Source: Campylobacter concisus
GTDB lineage: Bacteria; Campylobacterota; Campylobacteria; Campylobacterales; Campylobacteraceae
DNA length: 64,000 nt
NCBI RefSeq assembly: GCF_003048535.1
Contig: NZ_PIRQ01000003.1
Location: 1-64,000 of the forward strand
Reading direction: 5' to 3'
How positions within the stretch are numbered: position 1 is the first letter of the stretch; each line of letters opens with the position of its first letter. The position numbers and the translations under genes were made by a program. The notes under the pieces were generated by a model, which was not told the DNA's origin, ran no database searches, and was given only the letters and a program-made list of their open reading frames with translations. Shown one piece after another: positions 37,391 to 46,145 of the stretch.

Positions 37391-39208
37391 CTAGGCATTA
37401 TTTTTAGCAAGCGCTGCCACTCTAGCCTTTGCAGCCTGTGTGATATCATCCTCGTAGTCGTAGAAGTTAAATGTCGCTCCATGCTGTACAAAGCCGTTTA
37501 GTATGTCACCGCTTTGGCGGTTTTTCAGATCAAGCTCGGCCACCTTAAAGCCGTCGTTTGTCGCGCAAAATTCTTTTAGTCTAGCTGGCGCCTCTTTTAG
37601 CTTGGTAAATAAAAAGCAGTATCCATCGCCGCCATTTCGCCCCACCCTGCCTCGCAGCTGATGAAGCGTGGCAAGCCCCAGCCTCTCAGCGCCCACGATC
37701 ACTATTGTATTTAGCCTTGGTAGCGAGATGCCGACCTCAACAACCGTCGTAGAGAGCAAAATTTCGCCCTCTTCTCTAAACCTCCTTAAAATTTCCTCTT
37801 TCTCTTTGTCCTTGCCATGCGTGACGAAGACATTTTTGAAATTCTTTAGCCAAAAGCCCTGCGCCTCGCTTAGACTTTGGTAGTTTGAGCTCTCGCTGCT
37901 ATCAACTAGCGGATAGATGATAGCTACTTGAAAGTCGCCCGCAAGCTGCTTTTTGATGTGAGCGAGCAGATAGCCAAACTCGCTAGCGCCTAAAATTTGG
38001 CTCGTTATATTTTTCTTAAACGGCATCTGCTTTAAAAAGCTAAAATTTACGATCTCAGACTGGATAAGACTAAGCGTCCTAGGTATAGGCGTAGCTGAAA
38101 ACTGCACGAAATTTGCTCGCTCATACTCGTTTGAGGCAAGCTCTTCTATCTTTTTGCGCTGGTTTGAGCCAAAGCGGTGCTGCTCATCGACCATGACAAG
38201 TGGCGAGTTTGGCAGCTCGTGAAATAGAAGCGCATGCGTGCCGATGATCAAATTTACCCCGCTAAAGTCTATCTTTTTCTCCCCACTTCGCACCAGCATC
38301 ACATTCATAAAAGCGGGCAGCAACCTCTTTGCTTCGTTATAAATTTGCTCGCTTAAGATGCTTGTTGGCGCCATCAAAATGGCACTTTGCGGATATACGC
38401 TAAGAGCGGCTGCTAGGATCACTAGCGTCTTGCCGCTTCCCACGTCCCCCATTATGACGCGCCTTTTTGCCTGCACGGCACTAAGGTCGTCTCTTATATC
38501 ATTTATCGCGTTTATCTGGTCGTTTGTTGGCGTAAATGGCAAGCTTTTAAGCCAAGAGCTTATATCAAAAAGCTTGATCTTAGGACTTTTAAAGTAGGTT
38601 TTTTTAGCGCTTAGCTTTTTTATGTAGTTAAAAATTTCTACAAATTTTAAAATGTGCACACCCTCATTATCGTTTTTTAGGCGGTATAAAATTTGTACGC
38701 TTTGCTCATCTAGCCTTTGCAGATCAGCTAGAAATTGAGCCTCTTTTCCATTTAAGCCCTCGGCTAATAAATTTTGTAAATTTATATATTTTAAAACAAG
38801 TTTTTTGACTTCATCATCTTTTAGCTCGGTCTTAAATTTAGGCACGATCTGGCCTGTTTTTGTGGTGATTTTTGGATTTACGATCTGCCACGAGCCAAAG
38901 GCATAGGAGCAAAGCCCATATATCGCCATCTCTTTGCCGACCTTAAAAGCGCCGTAGTGCCAGGACTTTGCGTTAAAAATGACGATCTTTACGCTACTTT
39001 GCCACTGCTCGCAAAAGGCAAGTGCTGTTAGCATGCCAGGGCGCGAGGCGAGAGAAGTGATCTTTACATTTATGCAGACCTGCCCCTCTCTTGGGCTCTT
39101 AGCGATCGTCGTATCCTCAAAGCCCTTTGGCAGCACAAGAGCAAGGTCGAGCAGGCTAAGCACGCCTATTTTTAGAAGTTTTGCTCTGTCGCTTGCTTCA
39201 AATTTCAT
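37391..39208 (-). CDS. recG: ATP-dependent DNA helicase RecG
   Basis: Branch-migrating helicase acting on stalled forks and recombination intermediates. It is 605 residues, shorter than E. coli RecG (693) mainly in the N-terminal wedge region, as usual in epsilonproteobacteria. Walker A is MGDVGSGKT, the DExH box is VDEQHRFGSNQRKK, then FSATPIPRTL, STTVVEVGISLP and LHQLRGRVGRNG. Its start overlaps the end of the M16 gene by 11 bases. Confidence 0.96.
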   Translation of the reverse strand: MKFEASDRAKLLKIGVLSLLDLALVLPKGFEDTTIAKSPREGQVCINVKITSLASRPGMLTALAFCEQWQSSVKIVIFNAKSWHYGAFKVGKEMAIYGLCSYAFGSWQIVNPKITTKTGQIVPKFKTELKDDEVKKLVLKYINLQNLLAEGLNGKEAQFLADLQRLDEQSVQILYRLKNDNEGVHILKFVEIFNYIKKLSAKKTYFKSPKIKLFDISSWLKSLPFTPTNDQINAINDIRDDLSAVQAKRRVIMGDVGSGKTLVILAAALSVYPQSAILMAPTSILSEQIYNEAKRLLPAFMNVMLVRSGEKKIDFSGVNLIIGTHALLFHELPNSPLVMVDEQHRFGSNQRKKIEELASNEYERANFVQFSATPIPRTLSLIQSEIVNFSFLKQMPFKKNITSQILGASEFGYLLAHIKKQLAGDFQVAIIYPLVDSSESSNYQSLSEAQGFWLKNFKNVFVTHGKDKEKEEILRRFREEGEILLSTTVVEVGISLPRLNTIVIVGAERLGLATLHQLRGRVGRNGGDGYCFLFTKLKEAPARLKEFCATNDGFKVAELDLKNRQSGDILNGFVQHGATFNFYDYEDDITQAAKARVAALAKNNA

Positions 39209-40427
39209 TTTTTAAAACGCAAAAGCTTAGCTCATTTATCTCTGCGTGGGCTTTTATGAAGCTATTTAGCTCGTTTAGCGAAAGGGCTGAAATTTTATCC
39301 AGATCCTTTAAAAATGCCCCAAGTTCGCCATGCTCATAAAACTCGCCTTGCGCGATGTCAAGGCGCTTAAATAGCGTCTCAAGTCTAAGCGGCAACGAAC
39401 CAAGTAAAAATTTCTTCGCCTGCTCAAGCTCGGCCTTGCTAACGCCTTTTTTACTAAATTTTAAAATTTCCTCTTTTATAACGGCGATCGCCTCATCTTT
39501 TTTCTCATTTTTTGTCTGCATGTAGCCATATAACTGGCTGTAAGAGAGATTTAGCAAATTTCTAGCGTAGGCGCTGTATGCAAGCCCTCTTTTCACGCGG
39601 ATCTCCTCCATAAGCCTTGAGCCAAAGCCACCCTCACCCAAGATAAATGTCGCCACTGCGGCCTTGTATTTCTCCTCAGGTTTTACATTAAACGGCGCGC
39701 CAAAGTAGATGTATGCCTGCTCGCTTTGTCTGATGATCTCGCTACTTTCGCACTTGTCGCTTGGGCTAAAGCGCTCTAGCTTTCGCGCCTTACCAGGCTT
39801 TAAAATTTCTAAAACGCTAGTAAGCTCTTTTGTCTGCTTCTCGTCGATGTCGCCGCCTAGCACACAAAGCAAATTTGAAAGATCTAAGTACTCGTTTAAA
39901 AATTTGCTTACATCTTCAAGTGTGATCGCTTTTATGCTCTTTTTAGTGCCAATACCTGGCAGAGCAAGCACGCTTTTTGGGTATAAAAGCTCAAAAAGCC
40001 CTTGCCTTGCCACGTAGTCAAAGTCGTTTTCATTTGCTGCGATCTCGCCAAGTGTGACGGTTTTGCACCTATTCAGGATCTCATCTGTCAAATTTGGAGC
40101 GAGTAGTAGCTCTTTTAGCTTGCCGCACGCAAAGGCAAAGTGCTCTTTTAAACAGTTTATATCTATGCAAAATGTCTCAAAGCCACAACTTGCATTTAGG
40201 CTGATTGCCCTTACTTCAAGCTCTTTGGCAAATTTGGCCGAGCCTAGCTTCATATCACCCTCGTTTAGCAAATTTGCGCTTAGTCTTGCAAGGCCTGCTA
40301 GCTTACCATTTTGCGAGCTACCAGCTGCTTTGAAAACTAATTTTAGGCTCACTACTGGCATCGCTTTTGAGCTTTCAAAAACGACTGGGATTTTTACATT
40401 TTTTACATTGATATCTAAAATTTTCAT
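39198..40427 (-). CDS. M16-family peptidase-like protein lacking the zinc motif
   Basis: A 409-residue M16B-type protein of two similar halves. The catalytic HxxEH expected in GxAHxLEHM is replaced by GLARLSANLLNEG, so no zinc site is seen. The second half keeps the Arg/Tyr pair region (EIRVKRGLAYSAYARN). This is the signature of non-catalytic M16B subunits that work as heterodimers with a zinc-bearing partner. No catalytic partner gene lies in this window. It abuts mqnC (ATG directly after its stop) and overlaps recG, so all three are probably co-transcribed. No signal peptide is visible. Confidence 0.88.
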   Translation of the reverse strand: MKILDINVKNVKIPVVFESSKAMPVVSLKLVFKAAGSSQNGKLAGLARLSANLLNEGDMKLGSAKFAKELEVRAISLNASCGFETFCIDINCLKEHFAFACGKLKELLLAPNLTDEILNRCKTVTLGEIAANENDFDYVARQGLFELLYPKSVLALPGIGTKKSIKAITLEDVSKFLNEYLDLSNLLCVLGGDIDEKQTKELTSVLEILKPGKARKLERFSPSDKCESSEIIRQSEQAYIYFGAPFNVKPEEKYKAAVATFILGEGGFGSRLMEEIRVKRGLAYSAYARNLLNLSYSQLYGYMQTKNEKKDEAIAVIKEEILKFSKKGVSKAELEQAKKFLLGSLPLRLETLFKRLDIAQGEFYEHGELGAFLKDLDKISALSLNELNSFIKAHAEINELSFCVLKNEI

Positions 40428-41549
40428 CTAAAATTTCTCCAAAATATCGTAGTTTGTGTTGCGCTTGGCTGGAATTTCTCCGACATCTTTTATAAGCTCG
40501 ATCATCTGGTCTTGATTCATCCTAAAGCTTGCACCTGCCGCCTTTACGACGTTTTCCTCCATCATTGTCGAGCCAAGGTCGTTTGCACCAAAAAGAAGTG
40601 CGAGCTGACCTACGTAGCTGCCCTGCGTGACCCAGCTGCTTTGGATATTTTTAAAGTTATCCAAAAATAGCCTTGAAACCGCAAGAAGCCTTAGATAGAC
40701 GTTTGAACTTTGCTTTTTGATCTCAGGGAATTCTTGCATGAGCTTTGTGTTTAGCCCTTGAAAACTCCAAAGTATAAATGCCCTAAACCCAGCCGTTTCA
40801 TCTTGTAAATTTCTGATGTGCTCCCAGTGCTCCACGATCTCACGAGTGCTCTCAACCGTGCCAAACATCATTGTCGCAGTCGTTTTTATGCCAAGCTCGT
40901 GCGCCTCTTTGTGTATGCGAAGCCAGTCTGCGGTGTCGCACTTTTTAGGGGCGATGATGTCACGAACGCGGTCGCTTAAAATTTCTGCTCCAGCCCCTGG
41001 CATCGAGTATAAGCCCTTTTCGTTTAGGCGTCTTAAGACCTCTTTTGTAGAAATTTTCGAAACTCTTGCGATGTAGTCGATCTCAACGGCTGAGAAGCCA
41101 TGTATCGTGATGCTTGGATAGTGCTTGCTGATGTAGCTTACAAGCTCCTCGTACCACTCGATCTTTAGCTTTGGGTGCACGCCGCCTTGAAATAAAATTT
41201 GCGTGCCGCCAATGGCTATTAGCTCCTCGATCTTTTTGCCGATCTCCTCAAAACTTAGCACATAAGCGTCTTCCTCTTTTGCGTGGCGGTAAAATGCGCA
41301 AAATTTACAATCCACCCAGCAGACGTTTGTATAGTTGATGTTGCGATCTACGATGAAGGTTGTTATGCCCTCTGGATGAAGCTCTTTTTTTCTAGCTAGC
41401 GCCATCTTGCCAAGCTCGTAAAGCGGTGCATTTTCTATTAGATCGATGGCTTCATTTACACTAAGTCTTTTCAAATTTAACCTTTTATTTTGCTTATTTT
41501 TGGGCGAAAGTTTAGCCAAAAATGCTTTTAAATATGATAAATCAGGCAT
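40428..41549 (-). CDS. mqnC: Cyclic dehypoxanthine futalosine synthase (radical SAM)
   Basis: Radical SAM enzyme of the futalosine pathway to menaquinone. The 4Fe-4S motif is CWVDCKFC (Cys77, Cys81, Cys84, CxxxCxxC). IGGTQILFQGGVHPKLKIEWYEELV, the ending LGSTMMEENVV and GASFRMNQDQMIELIKD are typical of MqnC as opposed to MqnE. The annotated ATG has a poor ribosome-binding site. A TTG near 41474, 6 bases after AAAAGG, would remove the unusual basic leader (about 25 residues) and give the usual family length. Its stop abuts the M16 gene. Confidence 0.92.
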   Translation of the reverse strand: MPDLSYLKAFLAKLSPKNKQNKRLNLKRLSVNEAIDLIENAPLYELGKMALARKKELHPEGITTFIVDRNINYTNVCWVDCKFCAFYRHAKEEDAYVLSFEEIGKKIEELIAIGGTQILFQGGVHPKLKIEWYEELVSYISKHYPSITIHGFSAVEIDYIARVSKISTKEVLRRLNEKGLYSMPGAGAEILSDRVRDIIAPKKCDTADWLRIHKEAHELGIKTTATMMFGTVESTREIVEHWEHIRNLQDETAGFRAFILWSFQGLNTKLMQEFPEIKKQSSNVYLRLLAVSRLFLDNFKNIQSSWVTQGSYVGQLALLFGANDLGSTMMEENVVKAAGASFRMNQDQMIELIKDVGEIPAKRNTNYDILEKF

Positions 41550-41606
41550 TATGAAAAATTAATTTTTAAAGGCTAAAATGTGAAAAATTCTTTAAAGGAG
41601 AGAGTT

Positions 41607-41813
41607 ATGAAAAAGATAGTATTTGCCGTTATTTGCGGACTATTTTTAGTTGGTTGTGCTAAAAATGAGCCAAAGCCAGCAAGCCACGAAGGTTGCGGTT
41701 GTCCTCATCATCAAAAAATGATGCAAGAAAATATGCCAAGCTGCCCATATCATGGCATGCAAGGGGCGATGCATGAGCAAATGCCAGCAGGCTGCCCAGC
41801 TCACGCAAAATAG
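41607..41813 (+). CDS. Small Cys/His/Met-rich lipoprotein
   Basis: A 68-residue lipoprotein with signal peptide MKKIVFAVICGLFLVGC and an acceptor cysteine. The mature part contains GCGCPHHQKMM, SCPYHGMQGAMHEQM and GCPAH, a dense set of Cys, His and Met residues that would suit binding of copper or other soft metals (inference). I chose ATG 41607 because it follows AAAGGAGAGAGTT and begins the signal; an upstream GTG frame (41580) is less likely. No family is recognised. It is a single gene, convergent with the NfeD/SPFH pair. Confidence 0.8.
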   Translation: MKKIVFAVICGLFLVGCAKNEPKPASHEGCGCPHHQKMMQENMPSCPYHGMQGAMHEQMPAGCPAHAK

Positions 41814-41817
41814 TATA

Positions 41818-41835
41818 AAGTGCCAAATGGCACTT
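41818..41835. terminator. Bidirectional terminator
   Basis: An 8-bp stem AAGTGCCA / TGGCACTT with a 2-base centre lies between convergent genes and is followed by TTATTTT on the plus strand. It touches the last codons of the NfeD gene. Confidence 0.75.
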
Positions 41836-42228
41836 TTATTTTAATATCACCTTGTCACCTTTGGTGCCAAGAACCGTCACCTTCTCTCCATTAGCTAGAT
41901 TTCCATCATATTTCCAAAGTGTGCCTTTGAAATAGACCATATTTTCTCTGATCTCGCCAACTCCGGCTTCGTCTAAAAATTCCTCGTTAAAGCTCTCTTT
42001 TCTGGACATAAATTTACTCTTTAACGGTGCTTTTAAAAGCACAAGGAGCACGATCGCAATCGCTGCTGTAATTAAAATTTGATAGCTCCAAGCAAAACTA
42101 AAACCAAAATTTATAGCTCCAACTACTATAAAAGCTATGCCAAAAAATAGCAAATAAAATGAAAAAAAGATAAACTCGGTGATGCACAAAACCACACCGA
42201 TTGCTATCATTATAAAAGGGCTGATCAC
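41836..42228 (-). CDS. NfeD-family membrane protein
   Basis: A 130-residue short NfeD (NfeD1b-type). It has two to three membrane helices in the first 80 residues, then a small beta-barrel OB-like domain at the C-terminus (VGEIRENMVYFKGTLWKYDGNLANGEKVTVLGTKGDKVIL). NfeD proteins pair with stomatin/prohibitin homologues in membrane quality control. Here the SPFH gene directly precedes it with a 4-base overlap, which supports that pairing. Confidence 0.9.
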   Translation of the reverse strand: MISPFIMIAIGVVLCITEFIFFSFYLLFFGIAFIVVGAINFGFSFAWSYQILITAAIAIVLLVLLKAPLKSKFMSRKESFNEEFLDEAGVGEIRENMVYFKGTLWKYDGNLANGEKVTVLGTKGDKVILK

Positions 42229-43139
42229 GCCTTATCCTTAGCTAGGAAATTTTTCAAAACGCTAAGGGAGCCAATAAGCTCGGCCGCCTCATAAGGGACT
42301 AAAATTTTATCTTTTGAGCTATTTTTAGCCAGTTCACTAAACGCCCCGACCCTGTCTCGTGCGAGCAGAAATTCAGCCGCATTTGCATTTTTACTCATGC
42401 TATCATTTATCATATCCATAGCCTCTTTTTGAGCCGTTGCGATGGCTATTTGCTCGTATTTTTTCGCATCAGCCATACGCTCGATCGCCTCTGCTTGAAG
42501 CACTTTTTCTTGTTTTAGCGCTTCGGCGTTGCGTATTAAAGCCTCTTTTTCAGCCAAGGCTTTTAGCTCGATCGCGCGTTTTTCACGCTCAGCCTTCATC
42601 TGCATATTCATCGCCTCTTCGATACCAAGTGGGACAGAAATTTCAGAAATTTCAACCCTCATGATCTTTACACCCCAGTTGCCAGCAGCGTCGCCAAGAG
42701 CCACTTGAAGTGCGGCATTTAGGCGGTCACGTGAGCTTAGTGTATCGTCAAGATTCATCGCACCTATCTCGCCACGAAGCGTAGTCATGGCTAAATTTGC
42801 AATGGCACGCTTATAATTATCGACATTATAAACTGCCATTTTTGCGTCAAAGACCTTCAAAAAGACGATACCATCGACGCTTATGTTTACGTTATCTTTT
42901 GTGATGACTTGCTGTTTTGTGATGTCTACAAGCTGCTCTTTTACGGTGATTATCGCTCTTATTTGATCGACAAATGGGATGATTATGTGAAATCCGCCAT
43001 CAAGCACTTTGTGAAATTTGCCAAGTCGCTCAATGAGTAGATTATCAGCTTGTGAGACGATCTTGATGCCAGCCTTTAAAAACAAGAACGCAAAGATAAC
43101 CAGAACTACGACTAAAATGCCAAATGCTTCGATTTGCAT
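42225..43139 (-). CDS. SPFH/stomatin-family protein (QmcA-like)
   Basis: A 304-residue stomatin-like protein. One N-terminal helix (about 5-24) is followed by the SPFH/Band 7 domain (AIITVKEQLVDITKQQVITKDNVNISVDGIVFLKV) and a long charged coiled coil (about 190-260). Members form large membrane-bound rings that associate with FtsH or act in lipid microdomains. It forms a two-gene unit with the NfeD gene. AAAGGAGTAAAAA precedes its start. Confidence 0.93.
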   Translation of the reverse strand: MQIEAFGILVVVLVIFAFLFLKAGIKIVSQADNLLIERLGKFHKVLDGGFHIIIPFVDQIRAIITVKEQLVDITKQQVITKDNVNISVDGIVFLKVFDAKMAVYNVDNYKRAIANLAMTTLRGEIGAMNLDDTLSSRDRLNAALQVALGDAAGNWGVKIMRVEISEISVPLGIEEAMNMQMKAEREKRAIELKALAEKEALIRNAEALKQEKVLQAEAIERMADAKKYEQIAIATAQKEAMDMINDSMSKNANAAEFLLARDRVGAFSELAKNSSKDKILVPYEAAELIGSLSVLKNFLAKDKA

Positions 43140-43180
43140 TTTTACTCCTTTAATTTATAATTTGTTATTTTCTTAAGTAT

Positions 43181-43186
43181 TATAAT
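43181..43186 (+). promoter_or_regulatory. -10 box of NlpE-like lipoprotein gene
   Basis: A TATAAT hexamer lies 34 bases before the start at 43220, after T-rich DNA. It sits in the divergent region shared with the SPFH gene. Confidence 0.6.
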
Positions 43187-43219
43187 ACATTTTAAATTTT
43201 ATTTTCAAAAAGGATTAGC

Positions 43220-43648
43220 ATGAAAAATTTTATATTTGCACTAAGTGCGACTCTACTTTTGGCAGGTTGTGCCTCATCTAGCCAAAACGCAAACGTCCCA
43301 CAAGGCAAATGTGAAGTAAAAAGTAGCTGCGAAGCTCCAATTAGCAGCATCGAGGGCACTTATAAAGCATTTTTACCTTGCGCTAGTTGCATGGGTGTTG
43401 ATTCACGCTTAATATTAAAAAAAGATGGCACATTTGAAAGCGTGATGGACTATAAGTCAAAAGACAACTACAAAGCCGTTAGTAAAGGCAAATACTCAAT
43501 CGAAAATGGTGTGATAACAACGATTGATGAGTATAAAGAAAAAAGCTTTTATAAAATAGAAGGCGAGAACCTAAAAATGCTAGATATGGATCAAAAAGAG
43601 GTCACTGGCGAGTTAAAAGATAAATACATCTTTAAACGCGTAAAATAA
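43220..43648 (+). CDS. NlpE-like lipoprotein
   Basis: A 142-residue lipoprotein with lipobox LLAGC (Cys18). The mature part matches the N-terminal NlpE domain: GTYKAFLPCASCMGVDSRLILKKDGTFESV, with the CxxC pair that in E. coli NlpE reports periplasmic redox state. NlpE is an outer-membrane stress and copper sensor in enterobacteria; the Cpx system is not known here, so the role may differ. A second, larger NlpE-like gene follows 48 bases after it. Confidence 0.88.
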   Translation: MKNFIFALSATLLLAGCASSSQNANVPQGKCEVKSSCEAPISSIEGTYKAFLPCASCMGVDSRLILKKDGTFESVMDYKSKDNYKAVSKGKYSIENGVITTIDEYKEKSFYKIEGENLKMLDMDQKEVTGELKDKYIFKRVK

Positions 43649-43666
43649 ATTTTAAAGGCAAAATGA

Positions 43667-43672
43667 TATAAT
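43667..43672 (+). promoter_or_regulatory. -10 box of the larger NlpE-like gene
   Basis: TATAAT lies 25 bases before ATG 43697, so this gene can be read from its own promoter as well as by read-through. Confidence 0.6.
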
Positions 43673-43696
43673 TTTGCAATTTTTAAGGAGTTGCAA

Positions 43697-44899
43697 ATGA
43701 AATATCTTTTTGCCATACTTATCTCATTTTTCATCCTTGGCTGCGCAAAAAATGAAAATTTAGAGCCAAATCAAAGCACACAAAATACAGTAAAAGAAGA
43801 CAAGCCGTTAGTTCAGGCAAATACACCCAAAAAGCCAGAAAAGCTAATACTTCCAAACTCAATTTATAGTAGTTTTCACACTATTTTGCCTTGCCCAAAC
43901 TGCGAAGGCATAAAAACTATCATTACGCTAAATAAAGATAAAACCTACACAAAGACAATGCTTACTATGGATAAAGAAGTAAGCTTGGTTGAAAAAAATG
44001 GCACATTTGATGTTGATGATAGTGCTATCATTTTAAAAGATGAAAATGGCAATCTTAGCTATTTCGCACCAAATAAAAACTCACTTCTTCAGCTTGATGA
44101 CAAGAAAAATAAGCGAGTTGGCGTACTAGCTCAAATTTATAATTTTGAACCGGTAAATAAAGCTTACAAAGATAGTTTTTTTGCTAAATTTTATAAATTT
44201 AAAAACAAAGATAACTTTTTAGATATCGTAATCGTGCCAAGTAAAAATGGTGCAAAAATAAGTTTTTATTCATCATTAAAAAATGGCTCACCACTTTGTG
44301 AGTTTAGCTCTGAGCTACTTTACGACAAAGGAATTTTTTACCTTTTAGATGAAAAAGGCATTGCTCTAAGCATACACAGGATAAATAATGCAATTTTTCT
44401 AGTAGCAAACGATAAAATTTGTAAAAATGCTCACATAAGCGGACGATATAAAAAAGATAAAGATCAAAAAAATCTCTTTGGTAAAGGTTTTTTTGCAGAG
44501 CTGACAAACGAATCAGCAAATAGAGATGTGATAAAAATTTATGGCTCAAAAAACATAAAACGGGATAACACAAAAAAAGAAAGCAGCTACATCGTAACAA
44601 GTAAAAATGAAAGAATTTTTGAATACACCTTGCTAAATGGCATTATCACAAGCATTGAAATTTACTCAAACGAGTTTAAAACTCCAGAAAATATCAGCCT
44701 TAAATCAAATTTCAAAGATATAAAAAATTCTCTTGTCATTTCTAAATTTCGTAGTGATAAAAGCAACATCTATCTAAAAATAGATAGCCACGATATGCTA
44801 ATCACACTAAAAAATCCAATTGCCAAAGAGATAACAGGCCTAAACGATATCCCAGATGAAACAAAGATAGAGCAAATAACGCTAATGTGGAATCAATAA
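43697..44899 (+). CDS. Large NlpE-like lipoprotein
   Basis: A 400-residue lipoprotein with signal peptide and lipobox (FFILGC). A linker of about 40 residues leads to an NlpE N-terminal domain (SSFHTILPCPNCEGIKTIITLNKDKTY) with the CxxC pair, as in the gene before it. The remaining 270 or so residues are not recognised; they contain a further repeat-like beta region (SGRYKKDKDQKNLFGKGFFAEL). ATG 43697 is preceded by AAGGAGTTGCAA; the earlier TTG at 43691 overlaps that site. It is about three times the size of its neighbour, a fusion-like extension. Confidence 0.82.
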   Translation: MKYLFAILISFFILGCAKNENLEPNQSTQNTVKEDKPLVQANTPKKPEKLILPNSIYSSFHTILPCPNCEGIKTIITLNKDKTYTKTMLTMDKEVSLVEKNGTFDVDDSAIILKDENGNLSYFAPNKNSLLQLDDKKNKRVGVLAQIYNFEPVNKAYKDSFFAKFYKFKNKDNFLDIVIVPSKNGAKISFYSSLKNGSPLCEFSSELLYDKGIFYLLDEKGIALSIHRINNAIFLVANDKICKNAHISGRYKKDKDQKNLFGKGFFAELTNESANRDVIKIYGSKNIKRDNTKKESSYIVTSKNERIFEYTLLNGIITSIEIYSNEFKTPENISLKSNFKDIKNSLVISKFRSDKSNIYLKIDSHDMLITLKNPIAKEITGLNDIPDETKIEQITLMWNQ

Positions 44900-44900
44900 G

Positions 44901-46097
44901 TTGAAAGAATATCTTAAACTTTTAAAAGAAGAGAAAAATTTTCGCCTCTTAAGCATCATTCAGCTTATATGCTATTTTGGCGTATGGTTTTCGCACACAG
45001 GTATTTTTACCCTTCTTATCAAGCTTGACGCTCCTGTTTGGGCGATTACGCTAAGTGCAGCGATGGCATTTATCCCAGGTGTTGTCATAGCTCCGTTTAG
45101 TGGAATTTTAGTTGATAAATTTAGCCCAAAACCAATGCTTGTCATCATGATGGCAGTTGAGACGATAAGCGTTTTCATGCTTCTTTTTATAGACTCACTT
45201 GATTTTTTATGGTTACTTTTACTTATCATTTTTATTAGAAATGGCACTGGCGGAATGTATTTTCAAGTAGAGATGAGCGTGCTGCCAAAAATTTTAAGCA
45301 AAGAAAATCTCAAACTCGCAAACGAGATCCACTCTATCATCTGGGCAGTCTCATACACCGCTGGTATGGGGCTAGCTGGAGTTTATATACACTTTTTTGG
45401 TATTAAAAGCGCATTTTTGCTTGATGGCATACTATACATTTTTAGCTTTGGATTTTTATATTTTTTAAATTTACAAGGTCTAAAGCCAGAATTTATAGAA
45501 AAACCACTAAAAATGCTAAAAAATGGCCTTGTGTATTTAAAAGAAAACAGGCTTATCGTGCATCTTATATTTTTGCACGCCTTTGTTGGCATTACCGCTT
45601 ATGATGCATTGATCGCACTTTTGGCTGATTACAAATACGCAAATTTACTCTCAACATCGCTAGTTATAGGATTATTAAATACTTCAAGATCCATTTCGCT
45701 TATGTTTGCTCCAGCCATACTTAGTAAATTTATAAATAAAAATACGCTTATTTTCGTATATATCGGTCAAGGCCTTGGTATTATTATTTGGGCTTTATCG
45801 CTTTGGAATTTTTATCTATCGCTTATTGGCATTATCTTTGCTGGATTTTGCACATCAAGTCTTTGGAGCTACACTTATACAATGCTTCAGCAAAACTGCA
45901 AAAAAGAATTTTATGGCCGAGTGATTGCATATAACGATATGGTTTTTCTTGGCTTTAGCGCTCTCATTTCATTTATCATTGGTCTGCTTTATGATATTGG
46001 ACTTAGCGTTGAGATGATTGCAAGTTTTATGGGAAGCCTCTTTTTTATAGGGGCTTTTTACTATCACATCGTATTAAAAAGCTACAAAATAAGGTGA
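44901..46097 (+). CDS. Major facilitator superfamily transporter
   Basis: A 398-residue MFS protein with about 12 helices. It has the loop motif FSGILVDKFSPKPMLV after helix 2, and a matching FIRNGTGGMYFQVEMSVLPKILSKENLKLANEI region as in enterobactin-exporter-like (MFS_3) proteins. The substrate is unknown. It starts at a TTG only one base after the previous stop, so expression probably depends on coupling to the NlpE-like gene. A strong terminator follows. Confidence 0.88.
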   Translation: MKEYLKLLKEEKNFRLLSIIQLICYFGVWFSHTGIFTLLIKLDAPVWAITLSAAMAFIPGVVIAPFSGILVDKFSPKPMLVIMMAVETISVFMLLFIDSLDFLWLLLLIIFIRNGTGGMYFQVEMSVLPKILSKENLKLANEIHSIIWAVSYTAGMGLAGVYIHFFGIKSAFLLDGILYIFSFGFLYFLNLQGLKPEFIEKPLKMLKNGLVYLKENRLIVHLIFLHAFVGITAYDALIALLADYKYANLLSTSLVIGLLNTSRSISLMFAPAILSKFINKNTLIFVYIGQGLGIIIWALSLWNFYLSLIGIIFAGFCTSSLWSYTYTMLQQNCKKEFYGRVIAYNDMVFLGFSALISFIIGLLYDIGLSVEMIASFMGSLFFIGAFYYHIVLKSYKIR

Positions 46098-46110
46098 TTG
46101 ATTTTAAATT

Positions 46111-46136
46111 AAGTCGCCTAAGTTAAAAGGCGACTT
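46111..46136. terminator. Bidirectional terminator between MFS gene and cheR
   Basis: An 8-bp stem AAGTCGCC / GGCGACTT with a 10-base AT loop lies between convergent genes and is followed by AAATTTTTATTTTTTT on the plus strand. Confidence 0.85.
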
Positions 46137-46145
46137 GGCAAATTT

